Shown here: positions 13,350 to 24,856 of the stretch, piece after piece
Layout: each line of letters opens with the position of its first letter
Position numbering within the stretch: position 1 is the first letter of the stretch
Position numbers and translations under genes: made by a program
The notes under the pieces: generated by a model
The model's input: only the letters and a program-made list of their open reading frames with translations
What the model was told of the DNA's origin: nothing
The model's database searches: none
NCBI GenBank assembly: GCA_900074885.1
Contig: FJUW01000016.1
Coordinates: 658,577 to 722,576 of the forward strand
Length of the DNA stretch: 64,000 bases
Source: Rhynchosporium graminicola
Taxonomy: Eukaryota; Ascomycota; Leotiomycetes; Helotiales; Ploettnerulaceae
Reading direction: 5' to 3'

Positions 13350-15175
13350 TCACAATTCTTCATGACTACCAGTCTTTCCCTTCACACTCCTAAAGCGATA
13401 GACTTTGGCCGAATGCTTCTCAACGACGACATCCCACTTCCCCTTTGGCTGAACGACTCCAACTTTCTTCCCAAAAAGTCTCTCGTCGCCTTTCTCCAAG
13501 CCCTCCTTATAAGATATCTCGGTCGAATTATACCATTTCATATTGGCAAGAATCTGGTTTCTTTTCGTCGCAGTCTCAGCATCAAGGATAGACTGCGCGT
13601 CTTTCTCACTCATGCGGTCAGCCCACAGATCCCAGACCTCCCAAGCAAGCTTCACTTGCGGAGCCGAGCCATGAGGTCCGGATGCAGTAAATATCTCTAC
13701 GAGCGAAGCACTCATCTCAAGATTTTCGCCTGCAGCGTTGAGTAGTATGACGACTTGATCGCCATTTTCCAGCTGCCCGCTCCAGATGTGCGTCTCTCCA
13801 ACTCCGTACTCGTCTTTCGGAACACTGGTGTTTTGTGCTACTCGTGTGGCCGATCGACCATGGGGATCTTGGGAAAGAGCGATGATGGCGGGGTTGTTGA
13901 CTATGGAAAGTGTGGAAGAGGTCATAGTTCGTAGGTCGTTGCCGAGCATGAGAGGCGACTTCAGGGCTGCCCAAAGCGCAAAATGCGCTTTGTATTCTTC
14001 GTCGGTCATGCCACCTTGACCAACCTCGAGCACTACGCGAAGAGGGTTAATATATTACTTTTCAAAGATGTCTTCGGCAGGGAACAAGACTCGTCTCAAG
14101 CAAATAAGGGGTAGATGGACGGCCATATACGTACTGTCAAGATCACTCCATCCTCCAGGAATGCTCCTGTCGGCAAATGGCGCGACCTTATTGAGAATAA
14201 AAAGAACAGAACAGTGAGTGCCTGGAGCGATACAAAACGGATCTGCGGGATTCTTCGTATCACACCCGCAAAGTACATCGGGACGTGTAAATGAATCGTA
14301 GATATCACCTGACATGCGCCACGCATTTGCTATTGACATACCCCACTATTGCAAGTTAAAGTCTGGTTTATGAATCAAAGAAGAGGCGGACTCTTACACT
14401 AATATTATGTTAGCCAAAGTTCATGTTATCGTAGGTTGCTGTTGAGGTCCCAAGGTGGTCCCCTGACTGTCAGCTGACCACTCCAGAAGATCCCAACCAA
14501 ACCCACAACATTCCATTGCGAACCAAACGAAAGAGAGAGACTTGCGTATGCACATAATCCTCCCCCCATGAGCAAAGTGACAAAGCAATATTGCGTCCAG
14601 TTGCTTTCAAAGCATCGGCCATAACTTTGAAGCGGTCGAAAGAAAGCTTAGGAGTACCCATCCGGCCCATATGATAGCAATTATCATACTTCAAGAAGTC
14701 GACACCCCAAGCAGCGAAGTTCTCGGCGTCTTGGGTTTCATAATCAAGAGATCCAGCTGGGAACAGTTAATAAAGAATAAAATTATGGACAGCTGGAGTA
14801 CTAACCGAATCTCGCACACGTCATTTCGCCCGCGCTAGAGTACATCCCAAACTTGAAGCCAACACTGTGCAGCTCATCTGAAACATGCTTCATACCATTG
14901 GGAAATTTCTCCTTGTTGGCGGTAACATAGCCGTCGTCGCCACGGGGAGCCTGCCAACAATCGTCCAGAACCACGTGATCGTAGCCCAAGTCTTGCAGAC
15001 CAGTCTCGATCAAAATCTTGGAGGTACTGAGAAGCAAGTCTTCAGAGACGTCGCAGGCGAGGGAGTTCCAGTTATTCCAGCCCATCGGAGGGGTGGTGGC
15101 CAGTCCATTGCTCACAGCTTGAGCTGTTGGAAGTAGCGAGAGTGCCGTGGATATCAATGAGGATGAGCGAACCAT
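13350..15175 (-). CDS. Secreted alpha-galactosidase, glycoside hydrolase family 27
   Basis: Four exons give 492 residues: 15175-14806, 14756-14542, 14345-14135 and 14032-13350, with phases that fit at each junction. The N-terminus is a signal peptide ([20 protein letters not shown]). GH27 landmarks follow: '[11 protein letters not shown]', '[12 protein letters not shown]', the nucleophile Asp in '[11 protein letters not shown]' (about residue 148), '[12 protein letters not shown]', and the acid/base region '[20 protein letters not shown]' (Asp about 265). '[18 protein letters not shown]' comes next, then the C-terminal beta domain. The enzyme would act outside the cell, releasing galactose from melibiose, raffinose-family sugars or galactomannan side chains. 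It is transcribed away from an Mpv17-like gene and lies near a Zn(II)2Cys6 factor and a sugar transporter, which suggests a catabolic locus. All catalytic landmarks are intact. Confidence 0.95.
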
Positions 15176-15766
15176 GATGAATGATGTCGTTTCTACTTCC
15201 TGAGAATGAGAATGTCTCCTTTGTATTGTGGTTGTACGAAGAGAAACTTCCCTTCTCGTGCTTTTATATCTATCTTCGAGGAGATCGTCACTATTATGTT
15301 TGATGAATAAACGCTAATAGAGCGCCAGGCACTGACTGGATGAGGCGGAAGCCATGCATTGCAGTGAGGGTTCGAGGGTAGGAGGGGTTTTAGGTGTGGG
15401 GAAGACCCCATTCTCCAATTCCGCGAGTTTTCCGCCGCTAGAATGTGGAGGTGAACTTTTGTCACACTCCCCTCGGGATGCCTTTACGAACGAAGATTCA
15501 GACAAACCTGGAGAACTGCTCCTTTGCTTGTGGGGTATCCCTCACCGCTGCGCATAGCAGAAGGTGTTGATGTTTAAGCGGAATTGAAAAGCGCCTTCTG
15601 GTTTGCTTGCTGGGACCGGCATGTTGCTGTGGAATATCAACTTGCGACTTACTCTTCCACCCTCGCATATTTCCTTCCATATAATTGTCGGCTTCCTGCT
15701 TGAAATTTGGGGCGAAATTTTGTCGAATAGCATGACACTTTCGTAGTCCGAATAACGCAGCACACG
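15176..15766. promoter_or_regulatory. Divergent promoter of alpha-galactosidase and Mpv17-like gene
   Basis: A 591-bp divergent intergenic region. On the minus strand a TATAAAAG box lies at about 15262-15269, some 90 bp before the alpha-galactosidase start. Two GTGGGG hexamers, at about 15396-15401 and 15530-15535, fit the CreA/Mig1 carbon-repressor consensus SYGGRG, as expected for glucose-repressed alpha-galactosidase genes. The hexamers are short and could occur by chance. Confidence 0.4.
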
Positions 15767-16428
15767 ATGTTCGGCCCTATCAATACAGCGACCGCGCAGG
15801 CAGTAGTCCTCGGTTCATTGTCAAGTATCCTCGCTCAGGGTTTCTCGGCATATAGTTCACAGGTAGATGCCAATTTATTCGATTCCGATTCAATCTAACG
15901 CTTGCAGAGTCCGTTCAATTTAGACGTTGCAGACATCCTTCGCTTTGCTACTCTTGGCGCTGTCACAACTCCACCAAATTTCATTTGGCAGGATTCTCTA
16001 GAGAAGAAATTTCAATCAAGGAGAGAGATCGTCCAAGAGAAATCGAAGAAAATTGATGTAGTTGAAGCCCCAGAAGGCCGCATGAGCAAGACGAACACTT
16101 TTATGAAACTCTTGCTTGATCAGACATTGGGCTGCTGGTTGAATACTCTGATATTCCTCCTACTCTTTGGATTTTTGAATGGGAAAGGGCCCTCGGAGAT
16201 TGAGAACGAAGTCAAAACTGTAAGAGAAACTCATCGAATTTTGCGCATTAGATGCTTTACTGACGATATTTTCAGGGTTTTTGGTCCATGGTTCTGTCAA
16301 CGTACAAATTTTGGCCCTTGGTAACGTTGACGAACCTGGTTCTGGTACCGCCTGGTCAGCGAATCCTGGTAGGCAATTTGGCTGGTCTCGTGTGGGGTAT
16401 CTTTGTGAATCTGGTCATATCGGGATAG
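15767..16428 (+). CDS. Mpv17/PMP22-family membrane protein
   Basis: Three exons, 15767-15862, 15908-16219 and 16276-16428, join in frame to 186 residues. The N-terminal helix (TATAQAVVLGSLSSILAQGF) and 'DILRFATLGAVTTPPNFIW' are followed by 'LLLDQTLGCWLNTLIFLLLF'. The C-terminal family signature is 'GFWSMVLSTYKFWPLVTLTN' with 'GLVWGIFVNLVIS'. Family members (Mpv17, PMP22, Sym1, Woronin-body sorting protein Wsc) are four-helix proteins of the mitochondrial inner membrane, peroxisomes or vacuole. The substrate is unclear. No clear mitochondrial presequence is visible. The gene is convergent with the transcription factor gene, whose stop lies 135 bp away. Confidence 0.88.
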
Positions 16429-16563
16429 AAAATATTTGCTCGCATCAGTTTCTGTAAATATATTTTGATCAAGGGCAGGATTGGTGGGCTTTCTGGTAAA
16501 TTAGACGAAGCCAAAAGCAACTTCTCGTTTGTAGCTCTACCCAAAATCGGAGCTAGTGCTGTT

Positions 16564-18581
16564 TTATGTGTCGAACCCATGAGTGAGACCGGCCAGAGTC
16601 CACAGCGGGCTCTGAACATCAGGTTCCTTTTCTTCCACGTCCTTTGCAAACTCTACCATGAACCTCAACATCCAGCGATCAAGAACGAAGCTTGTGTCCA
16701 TTGACTTTCTGCAAGTGTCATGAAAGGCCCTGAGTCGATTCATCGCCCTGCTCAGGGTGGACCAGTATTGCTTTAGATGTAGGAGTATTCCAAAATTTCG
16801 CTCCAGTCGAGAGCGCGACACGCTGATTCGAACCTCGTCCGATGAGAAAAGTAATGCATGAATCTATACACAATAGAGAGTTAGCATTTCCTGCTGTCAT
16901 GAGTAAGATATTACATATATCCAGCAAATCGTGAAATATAGGATAGATAGAGGTGTTGTGGGCTTTCCCAATGCGTACCTGGACAGTTGATGCGATTACC
17001 AATACGTGGGCAACCATTGTATACAGTACATCAGACTTGGGAGTCTCAAACGCGCGATAGATCATCTCGCAGAGCTTAGCTGAGTGGTTTTTGCATTTTT
17101 CTGCGTAAATCCCCGCTGATGGAATTGAGCTGTATGGCTCAACATGGAGAAATTGGTAGAACAGAAGTTGCCCAAAATGGTAAAATCCCAGATACACTGC
17201 TGCAAAATATCTTCCGAGTCCATGAGAAGCAAACCACTTCAGCAATTCAGTATGGCAAAAATAAAATGTCTCAGTATCTGATCGGGATCAGGATCAACAG
17301 ATATTGATCTCAATCTGATATCACTGAGACTCTGGGGGCGGGAAAGCACATACGGCAAAATTCTCGGGAGTGTCTCTCATGATTTCCGGAAGTGCTTCAT
17401 ACCAGTCGTCAAGGCGCTTACTCAATCTCTGTACGGCATCTTCTAGTTGTGCCCCCTCCAAATGCTCCTGTACGCATATTTCATTGAAATCATTGATATC
17501 GAGGAGAATCTATTATGGACTTAGAGAGGGTCGGGGACAAGGCATGGGGGAATACAACACACACCCTGTTGAGTTTGATCATCTCAGCGAGGATGGGCGA
17601 GGACCGATCGGACACCGGCGATGCGAGAGACATGTCACTTCTAAGAGCAAGATAATGTAGTTCGTCAGTAGGAAGTGGAATATCCAGATTTGGCATAAGC
17701 TTGGGAAGCTTTACTGCTGTCGAGGACCAGACGTCGACCATACATAGAGACCAACATACTGGAGGATAAATGTTAGATCCATGTTTTGAGGTGTGGGGAT
17801 TACTAACCACGAATATTGATTTCGTTCTCGAGAGGATCAGACACGACATGGTTTGGAAGATCCAAAAGCTGCGCCATACGACACGCAATGCCGTAGTAGA
17901 TATTTTCAGTCACATCATCTCCATTAGCAATGTAAGCTGCTCCTAAAAGCACACAGGCTTGAATTGTCGTGAGAGATGCTCGATGGACTTGGAGTAGTCT
18001 TTCAGCTCTTGGGATAAATGCGGCACCACGTTCAGAAGGTGTTGTTCCTTCAAAGAATACGTCTGTTGAAAACCTGGAAGCTGTCAGGTACTTGCCAGTC
18101 GAGCATGGAATCGACCGGTAATGCTTGTATCAGTCATACGGACCTCGCTGATAGCGCAAACATTGGATACAGCAAGACATTCTCTACTCGATGCTCGGCT
18201 ACAGCTGCTAGAAAAGTCGGTGGATGAAACAAAGTGTGAAACTGGTTGTGAATATAGTCAAAGTATAGTTGTACAAGCTCAAGGCGCAAAGCAAGCGGAG
18301 GATATGCATGGTCTGCTTCCTGGGTGCTTTGCTGATTTACGTGCTCATTCTCAATTTGACGGGATTTAGAAGCCAGAACTGATTGGTGATAGTATCCGCC
18401 GACTGGTGGTTTCTGAATGCATTTGATATGTCGAGCAGTGCAGTGCGTGCAATCTCGCTCACCTTCAGGAATTTTACATTTGCGGCGACGGTTGCTGAAT
18501 CACTTGTCAGTAGCACTTCCATGAGCAGGATGAGGGCGGCGATTCTTACCGGCAAGCTTCACATGCTGTTGGTTTTCTCAT
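16564..18581 (-). CDS. Zn(II)2Cys6 fungal transcription factor
   Basis: The start ATG at 18581 opens exon 1 (MRKPTACEAC, 18581-18550). After a 55-bp intron, exon 2 begins at 18494. Together they form the zinc cluster 'TACEACRNRRRKCKIPEGER' followed by DCTHCTARHIKC, six cysteines with family spacing. The central fungal_trans domain is visible: 'LVQLYFDYIHNQFHTLFHPP', 'LTTIQACVLLGAAYIANGDD', 'GIACRMAQLLDLPNH' and 'VWWSLCMVDVWSS'. The C-terminal half has 'LERNFGILLHLKQYW' and 'LRAFHDTC'. Further introns lie near 18080-18150, 17760-17810, 17510-17570, 17290-17350 and 16860-16910 (approximate). It is a nuclear DNA-binding regulator, presumably of CGG-type sites. Its place between an alpha-galactosidase and a sugar transporter makes a pathway-specific activator of galactoside use plausible, but this is inference. 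The stop at 16564 is the first in frame. Confidence 0.85.
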
Positions 18582-19751
18582 TGCCCCTGGACGAGTTTTT
18601 GAATGAAGACTAAGAGTTATGCACTTGCTAGGGCTAACAGCCAATAGTAAGAATTGCCGGTCAGAGCGATTTACCCCGAGAATTGTCCACTTCCAGCTCT
18701 AAAATATGCAGAGCACCGAGTTGTGAGCCGAAGTGGGTGTGACTTAGGTCTCTTTGCTAGCAATGACAAGCATCCGAGCAGGTGGTGATGGGGAGATGAG
18801 GGGAAACGGGGAAGGGGATTGTATCCCGCTCAAAACCGCCGCTAATACCTTCGGCTAAGAACTCAATATAGCCTAGGCGACTTCGGGGTACAGGACCAGG
18901 CGACATGAAAATCTCGTCGGTGGATCGTGAATCGTGATCATTGAAGTACCGGTACAGTGCTTTAGATTCTACATGAGTTCATTATTTTACCTTGCTCGTT
19001 CTTGCTGAGTCTCAAAATTCAAAGGTGGTTGGGCTTGCGAGCTTGACCATGGCTCTGTTCCGGTTGTGATTTTGCCTGAGCCAAGGCCAAGTCTTCACGT
19101 ACAAGTCTCCAAGTACGCAATCGTGCTGCAGCTAAATAGCTTTAACTCACTGACAAGAAGCTCATGTGGCTAGGACTAGCAAGGGATCTGTGCCGATTCT
19201 AGACGTGCTTGACACACCATCGCCTAGGTCTCGACAATATGCATAAGATGGTCCCCATCAAAAGAAGCTTGTGTTCAAAGTTCATTGGATCAACCGAGGT
19301 AAAGTACTTACCTTTCCTGCGTGTAGATCCAAGTCTACCATGGAGAAGAATTATCGGTAAAGAAAACAATGTCACAAGTGCATGACCCGCTATCCCCATG
19401 TATGAGTTCTGGGAGTTGTGCCCCATGAGGAAAGTGAGTATACAACCATCCCGCCTTTCATACAAGGCTAGTCCTGGATTTCCCACTCCCCATGGGCCAG
19501 AGATGTCTTCTCCCTTAAGGTTACAATATCATGGGGATCCCCACAAAGATACTAGTAGATGATCAGCACTTTTCCTTGAAAGCAAACCCCATTTTGCCCG
19601 GCATGAAAGCCACCTTGGCAAATTGTGGGAGTATATAATATTCTTGCTTTCCCACCATTAAATGATTCTGAAGTTACAAGTCTACTCGAGCAACTCTCGA
19701 AATAGAGGTGGAACCAACACCCTACCAGCAATCTTTTCAGGTTTTCCAATC
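18582..19751. promoter_or_regulatory. Divergent promoter of the transcription factor and MFS transporter
   Basis: About 1.17 kb between divergent starts. A TATATAATA box lies at about 19632-19640, some 115 bp before the transporter ATG. A near-palindrome (ATGGGGATCCCCAC) lies at about 19529-19542 and includes one CreA-like GTGGGG on the minus strand. No convincing coding frame was found; a 95-codon minus-strand frame at 19199-19486 shows no motif. Confidence 0.4.
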
Positions 19752-21698
19752 ATGACTTCGCTAGGTTCTCCTCCAGCTGAATCCCAGCCAAAAGCTCCTA
19801 CGCTTACAGCTGTGCACATCAATCAACGTGGCACTCAAGCCGACGAAGCTACTCATGCCATTCAGTTGGAACGCGACCTTTCGTTGAAGGACACTTTCAA
19901 GCTCTATCCGAGAGCCATCATGTTCTCCTTCATTATCTCTCTTGCTGTTATTATGGAAGGTTCGATCTTCAGTCTTCAATATATATTTGAACTTACCCTG
20001 ACTTCCCAATCACAGGATATGACACGAATCTCATAGGGAACCTATATACATTTCCATCATTCAAAGAGCGATTCGGCGATGAGGTGGATCCTGAAGGGGG
20101 TATGCTTGTGAGCGCAAGGTGGCAGGTACGTACAATTCCCTGAGACTGAACCGCTTTTCATGGTAAATTGTCCGAGCGATTAATTTTGAAGATGTCATAT
20201 CTACAAACATTCTGGAGAATTTTTGTACAGAGACTTGCTAACCCATTCATTCTAGACGATAATCGGAAATTCTACCCAAGTGAAATTAGCCTCATCCATC
20301 TTCATGAATTCTACTGACGGTACAAACAGGTTGGATCTATCTTGGGACTTTTTCTCAACGGAATTGTCAGTGAGATGTTCGGATATAGGATGACAATGAT
20401 TTACGCCATGGTTGCTCTATGTGGCGCTATCTTCATTCCCTTCTTTGCGAACAGCCTCGGAATGTTCGTTGCCGCCGGTATAATTCAAGGGATCCCCTGG
20501 GGAATCTTCCAGACTCTCGCAGTAACTTACGCTGCCGACATTTGCCCAACCTCACTTCGAGCTTACATGACTTCGGTGAGGCACATGCATTCATTCAAGC
20601 CCACAAAGTACAACTGTTGCTAACTTCAATTAGTGGATCAACATGTGCTGGGTCATAGGTCAACTGATCTCCTCTGGAATGCTTCGTGGACTTTTGAACC
20701 GCCCAGACGAATGGGGATATAGAATTCCTTTCGCCATTCAATGGGTTTGGCCGATTCCGATTATGATCGGCACGTTCTTAGCCCCAGAATCGCCGTGGTG
20801 GCTCGTACGAAAAGGTCGCCTCGAAGAGGCCAAGAAAGCCCTACTTTCCCTCACCTCCAGAAATTCTGGGGTCGAATATGACGTCGATTCCCAGCTCTCC
20901 ATGATGGAAATCACAAATCAATTTGAGATTGAATCCAGCTCCGGCGTCCATTACTGGGATTGTTTCAGAGGGACTGATCTCAGAAGAACTGAAATTGCGT
21001 CGATGGTCTGGCTTACACAAGCGTTTTGTGGTATCCCATTCATGAGTTTCAGCACACAATTCTACCTTCGCGCAGGGCTCAATGACGAAAGCGCGTACAC
21101 AATGAATATTGGTCAGACTGGACTAGGATTTGTTGGATGTATCATTGCATGGTGGCTGATGACTAAGTGCGGGCGTCGTACTTTGTACGTCTGGGGTTTG
21201 AGTGCAATGGGAGTTTTGTTGATGGCAATCGGATTCTGTGGTCTCAAGCAAAACGATGCTTCCGCATGGGCAGCTGGAAGTCTGCTCATTGTCTTCCTTT
21301 TCGTGTTCCAGCTCTCAGTTGGGCCAAATTGTTATTCCCTGGTCGCTGAGATTCCATCTACCCGTCTCCGTATCAAGACCGTTGCCCTCGCGAGAGCTTT
21401 CTACAACGCTGGTGGATTCATCAACAACGCACTTATGCCGCAAATGATGGGCTTAAATGCTTGGAATTGGGGAGCCAAGGCTGGATTCTTTTGGGCCGGA
21501 ATTGATGCTTTGTTCCTGATTTGGGTGTTCTTCCGCTTGCCAGAGCCGAAGGGATTAACATACTCTGAACTGGATCTGCTTTTCGAGCACAATGTTGGAG
21601 CTCGTGATTTCTCACAGAGCGCGGCTGATCTGTTGAAGCCGGCATTGCAGGATGTTCGGACTGTTAATGAGAAGGTGACGGCAGTTCATGTAGAGTAA
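19752..21698 (+). CDS. MFS sugar transporter, alpha-glucoside permease type
   Basis: Five exons (19752-19959, 20016-20125, 20256-20279, 20330-20575, 20634-21698) join in frame to 550 residues. Exon 3 is only 24 bp. Twelve membrane helices can be traced, starting with 'IMFSFIISLAVIMEGYDTNL'. Sugar-transporter signatures include 'PESPWWLVRKGRLEEAKKAL', 'TKCGRRTLYVWG' (the RxGRR motif) and the late segment 'LPEPKGLTYSELDLLFE'. The sequence style resembles fungal alpha-glucoside permeases (Mal/Agt group), which are plasma-membrane proton symporters for maltose and related oligosaccharides. The N-terminal 60 residues are cytosolic and hydrophilic. An in-frame ATG at 19662 could add 30 residues, but it lies only about 25 bp after the TATA box. 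With the nearby alpha-galactosidase it could take up galactosides or their products. Confidence 0.92.
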
Positions 21699-22569
21699 GA
21701 GAAACATGAAAATTGCCACTATCCGTGTTCTGTATAGAAACTCAGCAAGCGCAAATACCACTTCTGCACCTTGAATGCTTAAATTCCGGGAGTCTATACA
21801 AGACCAAGCTTTTTATTCTTATACATCTCCTCCATCGAAACTACCAAGAGGAGCAGTTCAGACCAGCTCCTCACACATAATTGAAATATAGGCATTCCTT
21901 ACAATACCCAACGCCGCCCGCAACTCATGGAACGGAGATCCGAGATAGCCAATCTCAACATGCGATTCTAGGCATATTCATCTCTAGGAAAACGCAATCG
22001 ATATGAAAGTACTTCCTTCGTAATATTTGCACGTACTCGAGCGAAATTGAAATCTAACAATTTCCGTATCGGAAGATGAATTAGTCCTAATTGTCGTACC
22101 TTGGTAATGTCCTCCAAAAATCTGAAAATTAACTTCATATGATGTGGAAGCCATCGACATGATCTAGCAGCCGAGTAGAGCCTAGTTTGGGCTATCTTCT
22201 GGTGGGTAAACACTCGCTTATGCGCGGGGAATAAACAAACGCCATCCCTCACCAGCAAACGGGCTTACTAACCTTCACACTACCCTTGTCTGACTCATCG
22301 ACCCAGCGAAGCCGTAATCAGTCTCATATCTCCAGCCAATAAATGATCAACATTGCAATATTTTCAAGCAGTGATGATGTGTAGTCGAACGTGTGGAAGT
22401 CAGCATTTCTCAGTAGTGAGATTTCCAGCTTCTGAAGCCTATATACAGTCACAAGTCATGATCTTTTCTTTGTTCAGACCAACGAGCACTTATTTCATTC
22501 TTCTCATAACGACACTGTGACTACCAGAGCATTTCTTTACTTATTTCAGATGACTTCGCCCAGCAAAGG
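21699..22569. other. Gene-free flank between transporter and transposon
   Basis: About 870 bp that includes the transporter 3' UTR. A 96-codon minus-strand frame at 21968-22258 has protein-like composition (for example 'LIFRFLEDITKVRQLGLIHL') but no start context, partner exons or known motif. It may be a relic. Confidence 0.4.
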
Positions 22570-22571
22570 TA

Positions 22572-22590
22572 CAGTACTAGGCAACTGATA
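22572..22590 (+). repeat. Left terminal inverted repeat of the Tc1/mariner element
   Basis: Pairs with 23946-23964 in inverted orientation with four mismatches in 19 positions. Two of the mismatches (T for C, A for G) are of the RIP type. The flanking TA is at 22570-22571. Confidence 0.8.
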
Positions 22591-22759
22591 CCTGCGATTT
22601 AACCGAGACAGCCAAAACAATAAAACTACTAACTACTTTCACTTACTGATTATTTGATAACTACTAATATAAATCGAGCTATAAATATCGCAAATTAATC
22701 GTGAGAATTTCCTCTTTCTTCTCGTCTAGTCCCGAACCCTTTATACTGCACAGACTACC

Positions 22760-23870
22760 TAATATTTCGTATACTACCCTTTCGCCGCGATACAGGCTTC
22801 GATCCTAGCTGGTATACTCGTACCTAAATTATCAAATAACTCCTTATCTAAAGTATCCCACGCAGCTTATAAATAAGGCTCGAGCCTCTGTCGAGCATAT
22901 TCTCCCTCGGATTTATCTTTCGCAATATCGGGAAACATCTCAAACACGCGTACTTTAAGGAGCTACTAGATATGCTCGATTAGGTTTAGATCAGGGGAGT
23001 AAGGTAGCTAGTTAATCGTTAATCGAATTCGATTCTTTGCGAACTACGCCTTGACTTTCCCGGTAGTATGAATCGAGGCATTATCCTGCATGAATTCGTA
23101 CCCGGGATCGAGAGGGTAACCTCTTCTACGGAATAAAAGCTTAACCTCTGCGTCGAGTACCTCCAAATACGACTCAGCCGAGTACTTATATTTCTTCGAC
23201 TCGAAATCGCGGTCTATAATATATAAGTTGCTTCTCCCGAGGTCCCAAAAGGCTCCCTAGACTATGACCTTCATATTCTTATTCGTACCGTAGGTTTAGA
23301 CTATCTCTCGATCCCACTTCTACGCCGGCTTTCGAAAGACCTATTCCTGCCTCGCCCCTCTCCCCCGCTCGACAGAGCACTCATCTAACTATACGATTAA
23401 ACCCCACTCCTCGATAGTTATACCTCGATGCGCATTACACTAGGTAAGCCTTTTCGCAGCGTATACTTCTATTAATTCAGGTCTCTTTTAATACCTGTAG
23501 GTCGTGATTCCATACTCCTTCAAGATCTTCTTTAGGGTAGTCACCCTACAGGTAAGCCCACACGCTATAATAACCTCCTTATATGTGTCCTTCGGGTGCC
23601 GGCGTACATGTGGAAGTAATTTGCGTTCTTCGTACTCGGAGTAAGACTTCTGCCGAGGCTTTCGAGGTAAGGACTTACCCTTATGTCGTAGTCGCTCCTG
23701 CGCGAGGGTATATCGTACAGTGGAATCGCCTAGCCCGAGACACCTTGCTATCGAAGCAGGCCTAAACCCTATAGATGCTATCCTATTTACCTTTCCTCGT
23801 ATATAAGGTAAGATATCACACCCTTTAAATCGATTACTAGATATCGCGCCCCGAGGGGTTCGTTATAGTA
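22760..23870 (-). pseudogene. Degenerate DDE transposase (Tc1/mariner type)
   Basis: Reading right to left, an N-terminal HTH-like segment lies near 23700-23860 ('RPASIARCLGLGDSTVRYTL'). The DDE core can still be followed in one frame: first Asp near 23370-23400 ('LDECSVERGRGARQE'), second in 'MQDNASIHTTGK' near 23058-23099, and the last acidic residue in 'YSPDLNLIEHI' near 22970-23012. The frame is broken by about ten TAG stops. Several fall where the family has conserved Trp, as in V*GAFWDLG, N*LPYSPDLN and EHI**LLK. TGG to TAG is a G-to-A change on the coding strand, the pattern produced by RIP. Apart from the stops I saw no obvious frameshift, so point mutation rather than decay by indels inactivated it. 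The original start codon is unclear. Confidence 0.88.
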
Positions 23871-23945
23871 GCACTTTGTTATAGTTAATAAGAGGGTTTA
23901 AAATCCAGGGCGCAAAAAATCGCGGTTTTACGCGTTTTCGCTTAA

Positions 23946-23964
23946 TATCAGTTGGCCGGGACTG
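23946..23964 (-). repeat. Right terminal inverted repeat of the Tc1/mariner element
   Basis: Complementary to the left repeat at 22572-22590 and followed directly by the TA target duplicate at 23965-23966. Confidence 0.8.
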
Positions 23965-24802
23965 TACCTACGATCAATATTCTAGCCGCAAGAAATGACG
24001 AAGCAAAATAAACCGATACTCTTACTGAAATCCAAATAACCCAAATTCAATAGGTAGATAGACTTCATGTATCGTGTGAAATGATTGGCACCGGAAGAAC
24101 CGGATATGCAGCCGTTGCCTCGCCGGCACCAACACATATCCCATGTCCATTCAGCACCAGCTATCGCATACTGTGCCCTCTTTACTTCTCCGTGGAATTG
24201 ATTGCGGTTCAAGATACACAGTCATATCAAGCGCAATTCTGCTCAACAGCCGAAGGATATTGGACGGGGCATATGGCCCAGCTTGAAATCGGGAGTCAAA
24301 AGACTCGAAGTTATGAGACGCGTCATCGCCGAAACTTCATGGCACATGCCTCAGAGCATTAAAGTTTTGGACCTGTACAGTTTTCAAACATTGATCTGTT
24401 TCCTCCGATTGACCAATACCTGCATTTGGCCATTAGGAGGTCGATTTACCTCCTCTTGGCTACTAATTTCGGGTGATACGAATCGGAGACTCTAGCTGGC
24501 CTATCGGGTACACGTGATTTAAACACTCGCCGATTTTCGTAGAAGTACTATTAGGATGAGCTTGAATTTAATAAGAACTATGATATAACAGTTGAAAGCT
24601 ACATATATGAATCTATTTCTTTTATTATTTCAAATTAATTTATACGATTTAGGTATCATTTCCTCTATTCTAGCCATTTCTCCCTTTGTTTCGGAATCTT
24701 TCCGAAAATTTGACGATTAATTATATTACGGGAAGGTCGTATAATCCTAGCCCTCTCGGCGCTATGCCCAGTACATTTGGTTCTATTCACAATAATACTT
24801 AT

Positions 24803-24856
24803 GTATATATAACAAAAAGAATAGGTAATGTATATATAACAAAAAGAATAGGTAAT
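24803..24856. repeat. 27-bp unit in two perfect tandem copies
   Basis: A unit starting GTATATATAACAAAAAG occurs twice back to back (24803-24829 and 24830-24856) inside the AT-rich stretch. It looks like a recent slippage or duplication event. Confidence 0.8.

Larger units (their letters stand above)
22572..23964 (-). mobile_element. Tc1/mariner-superfamily DNA transposon, RIP-degraded
   Basis: A 1393-bp element with imperfect terminal inverted repeats: 22572-22590 reads CAGTACTAGGCAACTGATA, and the complement of 23946-23964 reads CAGTCCCGGCCAACTGATA (15 of 19 match). A TA lies directly outside each end (22570-22571 and 23965-23966), the usual target duplication of Tc1/mariner elements. The only coding content is one degraded minus-strand transposase. 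Length, TIRs, TSD and DDE-type transposase agree with a full-length fungal Tc1/mariner-like insertion. It cannot move by itself because of many in-frame stops. Confidence 0.88.

Noticed and set aside
21968..22258. 96-codon minus-strand frame with fairly protein-like composition.
   Set aside because: No family could be named, no adjoining exon was found, and the region lies beside a transposon; kept only as a possible relic.
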